From a virus, in the IMG/VR virus record IMGVR_UViG_3300001450_000258, positions 1 through 20,802 of that record: a stretch of 20,802 nucleotides of DNA; one strand, given 5' to 3'. Below the pieces are notes generated by a model. The model was not told the origin of the DNA, did not search any database, and saw nothing but the letters and a program-made list of their open reading frames with translations. A program made the translations under genes and the position numbers. Of the stretch, positions 13,753 to 20,802 are shown piece by piece; position 1 is the first letter of the stretch; the number at the start of each line of letters is the position of its first letter.

Positions 13753-15376
13753 TTCTAACCCTCCTTTCTGTTCGTCTGTCTACGTTATTATTAGCCGCCT
13801 CTTTAGGTAAACCGCTAAATCTCTTAGGTGGTCCAACTGACATCTTTTCTGTTTCACCAGCAACTTGTTGTTTACTACTGCCAGACATTAAAGCCTGTTC
13901 CTGTAATTGTCCTAATTGGGAGGCATCAATATTAGTACCTGCATATTTATCAACAGGTATTTGTCCCTCTATATCAACCTTAGTAGATTCTTCACTAGGG
14001 AATTTCTTATAGATAAAGTCTCCATCTTCGTTCATATCAACATCGAATCCTAAATTTTTCATTTGTACTGCTAGGGTAATTTCAATTTCCCTTCTCCTTA
14101 ATTGTGCGGTCATATCTTCTTCCTCAGACCTCAACAATTGAACTTTCCAGTCTTCAATTCCAAACTGTCTCATTAAGAAGGGGAACAGGTATTTATTATA
14201 AACATTTTGCCCCATCTCAACACTTCTGTTGGTAACTAAAATTTGTAGACCTTCATTATTAAGACCTCCAGCAGTAGTAGTGTCATTTTGGAAAATTTTA
14301 CTTACTCCATAAAAAGCACATATTCTATCTCTAAGGTCGTCTTTAACAGCAACATAATCCATTTCCTTTAACGTATTCATAAAAGGAATCCATTGTACAG
14401 AACCTCCAGAACCTCCCCCGTCATTTTCAATACCCATAATAGGTATGTAGTGTGGGTCTCTTTCTAACTTTTCCTTAACTCCCTTCCAATACTTAACTAA
14501 TGACTCCATGTTATTAGTCTGTACCGCTAGAATACCTCTTGGGGTTCTAGCCTTTTGATAAGATGTACTAATGTAACCTTCCATAGAGGCTAGGGTAAAT
14601 ATCTGACTATATAGAGTTACTACAGGAGGGTGGCCGTATAATCTACTTGGGCTATATTTACTAAAGTGAATTACCTCACCTGTAATATAATGTTGCTCAC
14701 CATCCTGTGTTTTATTTGTAAATTCAATTGCACTTAACAATGAATTACATTCGGGACATTTATCATGCTTTTCTTCACTAACGAAATCTCTATGAGTTAC
14801 ACAAGTATATCTATAATGTCCTCTATCCCCATCCTCATCAACCTCAATGAATAGCGTAGTGGGGTCGCCCCGATATAATTCATTTACTCTACTCATAACC
14901 ACGCATCCATCATCATCAAGATAATAGTCCTTTACTAGAATTAAATAAGCATCATCCATAATATTCAGGTCTGTTTCTAGTTCTTTTAAAACATCAATGA
15001 ATAGTTGGTGTGAACTGTTTATGTAATCTTTGAAAAATGATTCTGCATATTGTCGTTGTTCAGGGTTAGGAGTTCTAAGGTTGGTTGATTCACAAGCCAT
15101 ACATTCATTGACGTGTTTCTGGTGTTCATACCCACAATCCATGCACTTAAAATCAAAAGCCTTGACCCATTCATATCCTCTACGGAAAATTTCAGTCTTA
15201 AGTTGTACTAAACATGACCTAACAATTGTGGAGTTTTTAGCCAAATCATATAGATATTGCCCTGCTATATGTTGTGGGAACCTTCTCTCTTGTATACCCA
15301 TATTGTATACTTCTTTCTCCTTAGGAGTAGGTGTTTGTCGTCTAATTAAGTTTTTTAATCTGTCTCTTATTCCCAT
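13739..15376 (-). CDS. Portal protein with two zinc-knuckle insertions (545 aa)
   Basis: The portal forms the dodecameric ring at the vertex through which DNA enters and leaves the head. Typical portal segments are present: IVRSCLVQLKTEIFRRGYEW near the N-terminus, LETDLNIMDDAYLILVKDY at 133-151, the GEVIHFSKYSP stretch followed by GHPPVVTLYSQIF (wing/clip), and the DYVAVKDDLRDRICAFYGVSKIFQ region with VTNRSVEMGQNVYNKYLFP (stem and crown helices). Two inserts carry probable zinc sites: C78, C81, C92, C95, and C192, H195, C207, C210. The C-terminus (about 480-545) is Gln/Ser/Arg-rich and flexible. It lies downstream of the terminase as usual, separated from it by the homing endonuclease gene. 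The ribosome site is AAAGGAGG. The zinc sites are read from pattern, not from a structure. Confidence 0.9.
   Translation of the reverse strand: MGIRDRLKNLIRRQTPTPKEKEVYNMGIQERRFPQHIAGQYLYDLAKNSTIVRSCLVQLKTEIFRRGYEWVKAFDFKCMDCGYEHQKHVNECMACESTNLRTPNPEQRQYAESFFKDYINSSHQLFIDVLKELETDLNIMDDAYLILVKDYYLDDDGCVVMSRVNELYRGDPTTLFIEVDEDGDRGHYRYTCVTHRDFVSEEKHDKCPECNSLLSAIEFTNKTQDGEQHYITGEVIHFSKYSPSRLYGHPPVVTLYSQIFTLASMEGYISTSYQKARTPRGILAVQTNNMESLVKYWKGVKEKLERDPHYIPIMGIENDGGGSGGSVQWIPFMNTLKEMDYVAVKDDLRDRICAFYGVSKIFQNDTTTAGGLNNEGLQILVTNRSVEMGQNVYNKYLFPFLMRQFGIEDWKVQLLRSEEEDMTAQLRRREIEITLAVQMKNLGFDVDMNEDGDFIYKKFPSEESTKVDIEGQIPVDKYAGTNIDASQLGQLQEQALMSGSSKQQVAGETEKMSVGPPKRFSGLPKEAANNNVDRRTERRVRSGRD
14747..14803 (-). 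other. Second zinc-knuckle coding segment of the portal
   Basis: This codes for residues 192-210 of the portal, with C192, H195, C207 and C210 in a C-x2-H-x11-C-x2-C arrangement. It lies within the wing-like region. Confidence 0.6.
15092..15145 (-). other. First zinc-ribbon coding segment of the portal
   Basis: This codes for residues 78-95 of the portal, with two CxxC pairs (C78/C81 and C92/C95) ten residues apart, a short zinc-ribbon-like pattern. Confidence 0.68.
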
Positions 15377-15378
15377 AT

Positions 15379-16737
15379 TTATTCCTCCTTTACAATCGAG
15401 TCGATTTCATCCATTAAATTCATTTTATTATTATTTTTATATTTATTAATATCATCTTCATTAATGTCGTACTTTTCAAATTCTCTAGCACCTTGATACC
15501 TTGAGTCCTTCCAGTTTTCCCATTTTATTAGTTTGAAAATTTCCTTTACTCTGGGTTTTGCCCACTCTTCTTTTTTAAATCTCTTCTTAATTCTGATGGC
15601 TTCTCTAATCAACTTACCTTGTGCTTTTTTCATCCGCAGGTGAGGTATACACTTGTCCAATATTTTAGTGATGTCGTCTTGACTATAAAAGTTTAGCCTA
15701 TGCTGACTTCTGTTATTTTCACCCACCTTCTGGTCTAAATGAAGGCGACCACATTTAAGTTCACGTTCAAGTTCTTTAAAGAAAGCCCTGCCTCTATTAC
15801 CAGTAGCAATCATGCCTACTCTTGGTGAGAAGTTAGAGTCCATTGTAATATAACCATCGGAGTCAATGAATCCTGCTACATACGAATACAAGTCTTTCTT
15901 TATTTCATCGCCTATAATATAATACTCTCCATTTACATTAGTAGCATCAATTCTCTTTAACATCTTAGATATTGTTTGAGGAGTAGTAGAACGGTGATAA
16001 GATTTAGGTAAAAGAGAATGAACTGCGTTTGAAGTAAGACCTGGATTATTACACACTAGGTTTTTAATTAGTTTATCCAAAACAGACTGTCTTGATTTCC
16101 TAATTGATTGGTGTGAAATTTCCTTTAGTATCTTTCTAATTTCTTTCTTATTTTGTTTTAATGCTTTACAGCAGTTAAAATATTCATTACCATAGTCTAA
16201 CTTATTCCTATTGAGATTAGATTCCCACATCTTACAAAGTTTATCAATAACCCTTTTTCTAGTTTCTCCATCCTTAATGTAGTGGAATTTTTTAATTGCT
16301 GAAAGGTCGGGTATGAGAAGTTTAACTGCGTTTTTGTAAGGTCTAATCCAATAAACAGAGTCAATGGACTTGTTAATATGTTCAGTATATGCACCTATCA
16401 TAGTGTCAATAGTTTTGCTCATTTTATCCCTTGAGTTTCCCTTGAGTTTCCTTCTAATCATTCTCATTTCTTTAATTAGGTTGGGGATATTTTTACCATC
16501 AACAATAGGTTCTTCGGGTAACTTGCCTAGCATATCTCTAGCATCTGAAAGATTCATTGAGTAAATTTTAGAAATGTCCTTAATGATTTCAGTTTCATCA
16601 GATGTCTGATATTGAACCCACTTTGCCAATTCCTGTGTAATTTTATCTTTAGTCTCGGCTTGTCTAGCCTTTTCCTGTTCCAACATAGCCATTAATTTTT
16701 CTGTATCTAGTTCTTCTTCTTTACATATTAATTCCAA
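15379..16737 (-). CDS. Free-standing LAGLIDADG homing endonuclease with winged-helix-like region (452 aa)
   Basis: The LAGLIDADG motif is VAGFIDSDGYI (residues 287-297), with the catalytic acid in the FIDSDG core. A single-motif domain of about 100 residues (283-383) is followed by a basic tail, so it probably works as a dimer that cuts a long DNA site. About 215-280 resembles a winged helix-turn-helix (SVLDKLIKNLVCNNPGLTSN, then STTPQTISKMLKRID and a wing ending GEYYII). Residues 1-95 are acidic; about 95-215 is basic and helical. I chose TTG 16737 as start: GGAGGTGG lies five bases upstream, whereas the earlier ATG codons have no ribosome site and overlap the terminase gene more. No intein splice residues are seen. 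It lies between terminase and portal genes, and its target may be a homologous site in related viruses. Confidence 0.85.
   Translation of the reverse strand: MELICKEEELDTEKLMAMLEQEKARQAETKDKITQELAKWVQYQTSDETEIIKDISKIYSMNLSDARDMLGKLPEEPIVDGKNIPNLIKEMRMIRRKLKGNSRDKMSKTIDTMIGAYTEHINKSIDSVYWIRPYKNAVKLLIPDLSAIKKFHYIKDGETRKRVIDKLCKMWESNLNRNKLDYGNEYFNCCKALKQNKKEIRKILKEISHQSIRKSRQSVLDKLIKNLVCNNPGLTSNAVHSLLPKSYHRSTTPQTISKMLKRIDATNVNGEYYIIGDEIKKDLYSYVAGFIDSDGYITMDSNFSPRVGMIATGNRGRAFFKELERELKCGRLHLDQKVGENNRSQHRLNFYSQDDITKILDKCIPHLRMKKAQGKLIREAIRIKKRFKKEEWAKPRVKEIFKLIKWENWKDSRYQGAREFEKYDINEDDINKYKNNNKMNLMDEIDSIVKEE
16428..16449. repeat. 11-bp perfect tandem duplication (CCCTTGAGTTT x2)
   Basis: Two exact copies lie inside the homing endonuclease gene, coding for KLKGNSRDK at about residues 98-106, which is the border between its acidic N-terminal part and its basic middle part. 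The 11-base unit changes frame, so gain or loss of a copy would join or split frames here. Confidence 0.75.
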
Positions 16738-18136
16738 ATATTCCACCTCCAAAATCATTCTTTGGGTTTCCAAACAAGGCCGACCCATCTATATCCACAA
16801 AGGAGTCATTAAAAGACTTTGTGGCGTAATTTGCCAATGCTAGAGCAATAACTGTATCATCATGTGCGCCAAGACCTTCAATTCTCCCCTTTGAACTTAT
16901 ACCAAATGCCTCAAGTTCCATAGCAATTGCATTTGTTACTGCCCTCGCTTGGTCATCTGCATATGGGAGAATAATTTTACCATTTTCAAAATTCATTTGT
17001 AGATTAAGGATAATCTCTTCCTTCTTCTTTCTACTCATTGTAAATTCCTTTACTGGGAAGTCTGATATATCTTTTAATTCCATAGAGAAAGACTTGGCAA
17101 ATGTATTAGTTTCAATCATTACTATTTCTGGCTTGAACCTTTCACATAAATCACTTATGCGGGTGATATGGCTTCTGAAATCAATGTTCTTCTCTCTCAC
17201 CATATGTACGACTTTCTTATTCATATCCTCATCAACCTCTATAACTATCATTACGGTATAGTCTCCATCGGCTGATAATGAGGGGTCATATCCAATATAA
17301 TATTTGAAAGCCTCTGTGTTACCATGCCATAGAAGTTTACTAGTTCTGTCCTTAGATTTATCAACGTGTTCCTTACCAAATAACATAGTGTTAGAAGATA
17401 TAGGAATGCAAAGGTATTCTCTTGTAAATTTAGATGACCCAATTTCATTCCTTCTTCTCTCAAGTGATTCTAAATCCCAACGAGAAGGCCATAGTGCATC
17501 CCCAGTTTGTGATATGGCGGGGTATCTCTTTACGTCATATTCTGAGTTTTCCTCTAATTCAGAAAATATATCTGTATATGTGAAGGGTGTACCAATCATT
17601 CTAAGTGAAGATGTGTGGTGTAGAGTAGGAATCATGTCTCCCCAAAACCAGTCTGTAACTTTTTGAATAGCGGTTAGGCTAAATTCTTTCATAGGGTCGT
17701 CTACAATAATTTCATTAGGGTGAAGGCCACGAATTTGTGAACCTACTGAACGTTCTAATATTCTGTTACCGTTGGTTAATTCCATTCTTCCTACTGCCCA
17801 ACCAGTTTTAGGTTTAAACTTTCTTAAAGCGGGAACGGTGTCAAACATTCTATCTATGTCTTTCATGTGTACTAAAGTCTGTTTTTGATTAGAAGAAATG
17901 TAAATAATTTCATATGGGGCAGGTTGAAAAATTAATTGAAATACGCACCATGAATGGAAGAATACGGACTTTCCGTGGTCTCTTGAACAAATGGTAACTG
18001 TACGTTGTGAACCTTGAACTCTTTCTAACCATTCACGGTGAAAGTCTGCCATTTCAAAACCGAGAACATTAGTGAAGAAATATTCAAAATTGCCTTCTGA
18101 GGCTTTCATATCCATTTCAATTAGTAAGTCCATCAT
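16721..18136 (-). CDS. terL: Terminase large subunit, ATPase and nuclease (471 aa)
   Basis: This is the packaging motor that cuts concatemeric DNA and pumps it into the head through the portal. The ATPase domain has Walker A CSRDHGKS (50-57), Walker B IIVDDP (143-148) and the coupling motif RMIGTPF (179-185). The RNase H-like nuclease domain has its acids at D284 (GYDPSLSADGDYT), E342 (IVMIETN) and D426/D427 (GAHDDTVIALALA). The protein looks complete and has no intein. The C-terminus is a Gly-rich tail (FGGGIFGINM). The start is ATG 18136, overlapping the preceding stop as ATGA, with CAGGAGGAAG just upstream. The end overlaps the endonuclease gene by 17 bases. The upstream 244-aa and 137-aa proteins are candidates for the small subunit. 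Confidence 0.95.
   Translation of the reverse strand: MMDLLIEMDMKASEGNFEYFFTNVLGFEMADFHREWLERVQGSQRTVTICSRDHGKSVFFHSWCVFQLIFQPAPYEIIYISSNQKQTLVHMKDIDRMFDTVPALRKFKPKTGWAVGRMELTNGNRILERSVGSQIRGLHPNEIIVDDPMKEFSLTAIQKVTDWFWGDMIPTLHHTSSLRMIGTPFTYTDIFSELEENSEYDVKRYPAISQTGDALWPSRWDLESLERRRNEIGSSKFTREYLCIPISSNTMLFGKEHVDKSKDRTSKLLWHGNTEAFKYYIGYDPSLSADGDYTVMIVIEVDEDMNKKVVHMVREKNIDFRSHITRISDLCERFKPEIVMIETNTFAKSFSMELKDISDFPVKEFTMSRKKKEEIILNLQMNFENGKIILPYADDQARAVTNAIAMELEAFGISSKGRIEGLGAHDDTVIALALANYATKSFNDSFVDIDGSALFGNPKNDFGGGIFGINM
16743..16750 (-). promoter_or_regulatory. Shine-Dalgarno GGAGGTGG setting the TTG start of the endonuclease
   Basis: GGAGGTGG on the minus strand lies inside the end of the terminase gene, five bases before TTG at 16737-16735. 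It argues against the upstream ATG codons at 16788 and 16758. Confidence 0.7.
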
Positions 18137-18867
18137 TCTTCCTCCTGATGTTCTGGTGAATAAAATGTAGGTAGATTGCTATTCCTCCTAATTCTTCCAT
18201 CCATTCTTTTGTGAAATTTTAACAATTCTACATTATTTTCTCGTCTAAATCTTGTTGCCATCCTACTATGATATTTTCCTTTATCTTCTCTAGACATACT
18301 ATCATATTCTTCTTTAGTATAAGTTACACCATAGGCAGTTTCACCGCCTAACTCTGGAGTAGGATAAGTGGGTAAATTTGATTTGTTTCTCAATCTAGAA
18401 AGCATTCTTCCGTGAAATGCCTTATCATCAGTTAGTTCTCCCTTACCATAGTTTGCTTTCTCAGCATGATACTTTATTTTTTGTCCCGCATCTAATTTTT
18501 GGTATTCTTCTAATGTTAAATAGGGGCGAAGATTTCTAAGACCTCTAGGAGTTGTTGGTAGTTTAACTTCTTTTCGTTGTTCTTCTAATTCTGGAGAAAA
18601 ATAGTCTGGTTTGTTAATTTTACGTTTAAGTCTTGTATGTTGTCTTCCATGAAAATTTCTGATTTCTTGCAATTCTCTCATGTCTTCTTCTAAAGGAATG
18701 TTAGGGCTAGTTTCACCAACATTTCCTATCGAATTTCTTAATGCTATCAAACGCCTTTGATAAACGGCCTGTTTTGCACTATGATAGTTTTGCCTCTCTT
18801 CAGGGCTAGCATTGGTATAATCAGCCAATGTTTCAATCTTTCTCTTCAACACATTTTGCCAATCCAT
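18133..18867 (-). CDS. Basic protein of three two-part repeats, next to terminase; unknown (244 aa)
   Basis: No known family is recognised. The protein consists of three A-B units. The A part has EEY or a similar start, a D/E-rich turn and a conserved YH followed by basic residues (about 15-40, 120-140, 186-209; e.g. EEYDSMSREDKGKYHSRM). The B part begins with FH and runs FHxRxxxRxRxxxNLPxYxxPE (72-94, 151-173, 218-240). Each unit thus has two conserved histidines and many Arg/Lys, which suggests nucleic-acid binding. The start ATG has GTGAGGG upstream, inside the previous gene. It is coupled to the terminase gene by ATGA, where a small terminase subunit gene would be expected. That role is a guess; an RNA- or DNA-binding adaptor is equally possible. 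Confidence 0.85.
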   Translation of the reverse strand: MDWQNVLKRKIETLADYTNASPEERQNYHSAKQAVYQRRLIALRNSIGNVGETSPNIPLEEDMRELQEIRNFHGRQHTRLKRKINKPDYFSPELEEQRKEVKLPTTPRGLRNLRPYLTLEEYQKLDAGQKIKYHAEKANYGKGELTDDKAFHGRMLSRLRNKSNLPTYPTPELGGETAYGVTYTKEEYDSMSREDKGKYHSRMATRFRRENNVELLKFHKRMDGRIRRNSNLPTFYSPEHQEEE

Positions 18868-18868
18868 T

Positions 18869-19282
18869 TCAATCCCTCACAAATTCATCCCAATCTTTAT
18901 TGTCCAATCTCGTAAACGTACTCAATTCTTTATTACGGGCTGAAAAACCCAATTGTTTTTGAGAAACTTTGTAATATATATCGTCAAGTTCTTCATGAAT
19001 CATATATTTATCTTCTTGCAAAACAAGTGGACCTTCATCGAAAATCTCACTATTAATAAAAACATCTTGAGGATTATTTCTATCAAATCGGTGAGGTATG
19101 TCATAGTAGTCGGCTAAAGTAAGGGTAATTTCAACACCCGCCATTATTCTAGACATAAACTCAGGGTTTTCAAATGCAGATTCTGGAATTGGTTCACTCA
19201 AACTATCACGCAAAGTTTCTAACGGTCTTCTAGGGATTAGAATTGGGTTTGCTAAATTTTTAAGAACACGTTCCCACTTCAT
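18869..19282 (-). CDS. Unknown protein upstream of the terminase (137 aa)
   Basis: The function is not recognised. The N-terminus is basic and Leu/Pro-rich (ANPILIPRRPLETL), about 40-90 contains GVEITLTLADYYDIPHRF, and the C-terminal part is mixed helix ending in DNKDWDEFVRD. The start ATG overlaps the preceding stop as ATGA, with AGGGGG before it. It is one of two candidates for a small terminase subunit by position only. Confidence 0.8.
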   Translation of the reverse strand: MKWERVLKNLANPILIPRRPLETLRDSLSEPIPESAFENPEFMSRIMAGVEITLTLADYYDIPHRFDRNNPQDVFINSEIFDEGPLVLQEDKYMIHEELDDIYYKVSQKQLGFSARNKELSTFTRLDNKDWDEFVRD

Positions 19283-20802
19283 CTAAACATCCCCCTAATC
19301 TTATAAATTACATTAGGGTTAAGTCCCACGCCAGAAGCCATTGTATCATTAGAGATATTCAAGGTCAATATAGTTTCAATATCGTGGGCATAAATGTCCA
19401 CCCTATCCTCTTTGTAGATTAAGTCAATCACATAATCTACATCATCTATATCATTAATATCCATATAAGACTTATACATAGTCAGTCCCTTCGACTTTCT
19501 AATCATATCTGTGGCTATGGTGTACGACTTACTCAAGTTCATCTTCTCTTCATCATATATTTTACTCAATATACCACTTTGTAAAGTCTTTTTAAGTTCG
19601 GCCAAATTCTTTTGCATTCCACCTTCCCTATTAGCATATTTTGTGAAATCGGGGTCTGAAATAAGTTCCATCAGATATGTGATAATTAAATTGTCATCAG
19701 CAATAGTACCTTGATATTCTTTAATAGGTTTGTCGATAAATACAGTATCAATTTGTGATGCGTCAATACCCTTTGATTCATATATATCGAAGAGAATATT
19801 GCCTAGAGCGTTTTGTATTCTTTCGTTATATCTAGTTCTTTCTTGGCGAGATGTAGCCGCTATGTTAGCAATCTTATTCAATACCTCTACTGCATTTTTT
19901 GATTGACTCATAAAGTTAGTTAAATCAGCCCTACTGTACATTTTTAGTGATTTAAAATATTTTGACAAATAATCTAAATCATTTGGCTTAATCACCGACA
20001 CACCTTGAGTTCTAATTTGACGACCAACGGTTTTTTTAACCGAATCTTTTATTTGTGTATAACCATCAGTTTTAATAAATTCAGGGACATCCTTCCCAAA
20101 GAAAAACCTTCCATTCATTTCATCAATGTATAAAGGTTCTATAATTGCCTCGATTATATACTTAGCGTAACTACTAACCATTTTTGATTCTGGAATTAGA
20201 CCTGTAATGTTAGCCCCCTTCCCACTAAGATAATCTGTACCTGTGGCTTGATAACCTAAAGCCTTTACATTTTTTCTACTTAAAAAGGTTCTAGGTTGTT
20301 TTTCAATCATATTCGATAGAGTATCAAAGGCGTTTATGGCATCCTTATTTATCCTTGCACATAAATCAGGATAAGAATACATACCACCTTCTTCTAATAC
20401 CGTATCTGGTATATTATTCTCATCAATTTCAATTCTCAAATATTTATATTCGTGGGGTATAGTATCTGCTAATATTTCTTCTCCCCTAGAGGTAATTTTT
20501 CTAAACTTTTTAATAATATCTATATTGTTATCTAACATAGGTAAGTAATAATTTTCTCTATTTTCGATACCAATATTAATTTCTTTGATAAAGGTCTCAA
20601 AGGATTTGAGAAGCATTTCTCTTACTTCTGTGCTAAAATTATTAGCCCCAATCATTTCTTCATAGTAATCGTACATTTTAACTAATATCTTCTCGTCTAC
20701 TGTGAAAAAATCAGATTCCTTAATAGACTCTAACATAAATAATGGGTCTCCATCTTTATCCAAAGTTATATCCAAATCTTCTATTACATCCTGTGCAACT
20801 TC
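19279..20802 (-). CDS. Unknown helical protein, 5' end beyond the right edge (at least 507 aa)
   Basis: The frame is open to the right edge (EVAQDVIED before the first possible start). The TTG at 20775 has no ribosome site, so the gene most likely starts outside the window. The product is mostly helical and acidic-to-neutral with a Tyr-rich character. Segments include LARVNK-like helices, a GYQATGTDYLSGKGANITGL loop region at about 180-200, basic SVKKTVGRQIRTQG at about 250-265, and a C-terminal DDVDYVIDLIYKEDRVDIYAH stretch ending in GLNPNVIYKIRGMFR. There is no catalytic motif, membrane segment or known family that I can name. It is translationally coupled to the 137-aa gene. Confidence 0.82.
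   Translation of the reverse strand, partial: EVAQDVIEDLDITLDKDGDPLFMLESIKESDFFTVDEKILVKMYDYYEEMIGANNFSTEVREMLLKSFETFIKEINIGIENRENYYLPMLDNNIDIIKKFRKITSRGEEILADTIPHEYKYLRIEIDENNIPDTVLEEGGMYSYPDLCARINKDAINAFDTLSNMIEKQPRTFLSRKNVKALGYQATGTDYLSGKGANITGLIPESKMVSSYAKYIIEAIIEPLYIDEMNGRFFFGKDVPEFIKTDGYTQIKDSVKKTVGRQIRTQGVSVIKPNDLDYLSKYFKSLKMYSRADLTNFMSQSKNAVEVLNKIANIAATSRQERTRYNERIQNALGNILFDIYESKGIDASQIDTVFIDKPIKEYQGTIADDNLIITYLMELISDPDFTKYANREGGMQKNLAELKKTLQSGILSKIYDEEKMNLSKSYTIATDMIRKSKGLTMYKSYMDINDIDDVDYVIDLIYKEDRVDIYAHDIETILTLNISNDTMASGVGLNPNVIYKIRGMFR

Noticed and set aside
15379-16737. Intein in or next to the terminase
   Set aside because: The terminase is uninterrupted with all motifs, and the endonuclease gene has its own start, a stop, and no splice-junction residues.
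1-20802. tRNA genes, CRISPR arrays, insertion sequences or attachment sites
   Set aside because: No cloverleaf, regular spaced repeats, transposase frame or terminal inverted repeats were seen, and nearly every base is in a minus-strand gene.

Overview
The window is 20.8 kb of AT-rich DNA that is almost wholly coding. Every gene I can support lies on the minus strand, so the module reads from right to left. Genes are packed with ATGA overlaps or gaps of a few bases, and nearly all have a strong Shine-Dalgarno (SD) sequence inside the end of the preceding gene. This is the packaging and head module of a tailed double-stranded DNA virus (Caudoviricetes, HK97-fold lineage). Terminase large subunit, portal, prohead protease/scaffold and major capsid protein are all recognisable. 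An archaeal host is favoured but not proven. The hints are an ATP-dependent DNA ligase, a portal with two zinc-binding knuckles, AGA/AGG- and ATA-rich codon use, and one gene that lacks an SD but has a TATA-like box at about -27 from its start. AT-rich marine archaea (Poseidoniota or Nitrososphaerota) are plausible hosts; an AT-rich bacteriophage is not excluded.

Layout in transcription order. (1) 20802-18133: a helical protein cut by the right edge (at least 507 aa), a 137-aa protein, and a basic 244-aa protein built from three two-part repeats. The last two sit where a small terminase subunit is usually found. (2) 18136-13739: terminase large subunit, a free-standing LAGLIDADG homing endonuclease with a TTG start, and the portal. 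(3) 13752-6117: about 7.6 kb between portal and protease, which are close neighbours in most HK97-type phages. It holds a 1031-aa protein of unknown function, a 71-aa protein, a 506-aa helical protein, two small coiled-coil/linker proteins (75 and 158 aa), and a 695-aa ATP-dependent DNA ligase with a large extra C-terminal region. (4) 6067-2282: protease with a scaffold tail and an apparent internal start for a separate scaffold, the HK97-type capsid protein, and three small head proteins. The second carries a SAP/HeH-like motif; the other two each seem to have a beta-rich domain inserted. (5) 2270-1: a long unknown acidic protein cut by the left edge, probably starting at an ATA codon.

Terminase packages DNA through the portal into a capsid assembled on the scaffold and matured by the protease. 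The portal-protease interval, including the ligase, is the least explained part and the best candidate for something new, possibly a set of packaged or neck-associated proteins. No tRNA, rRNA, CRISPR array, insertion sequence, recognisable tail gene or plus-strand gene was found. No stretch over 300 bases lacks a gene; the longest gaps are about 50 bases.
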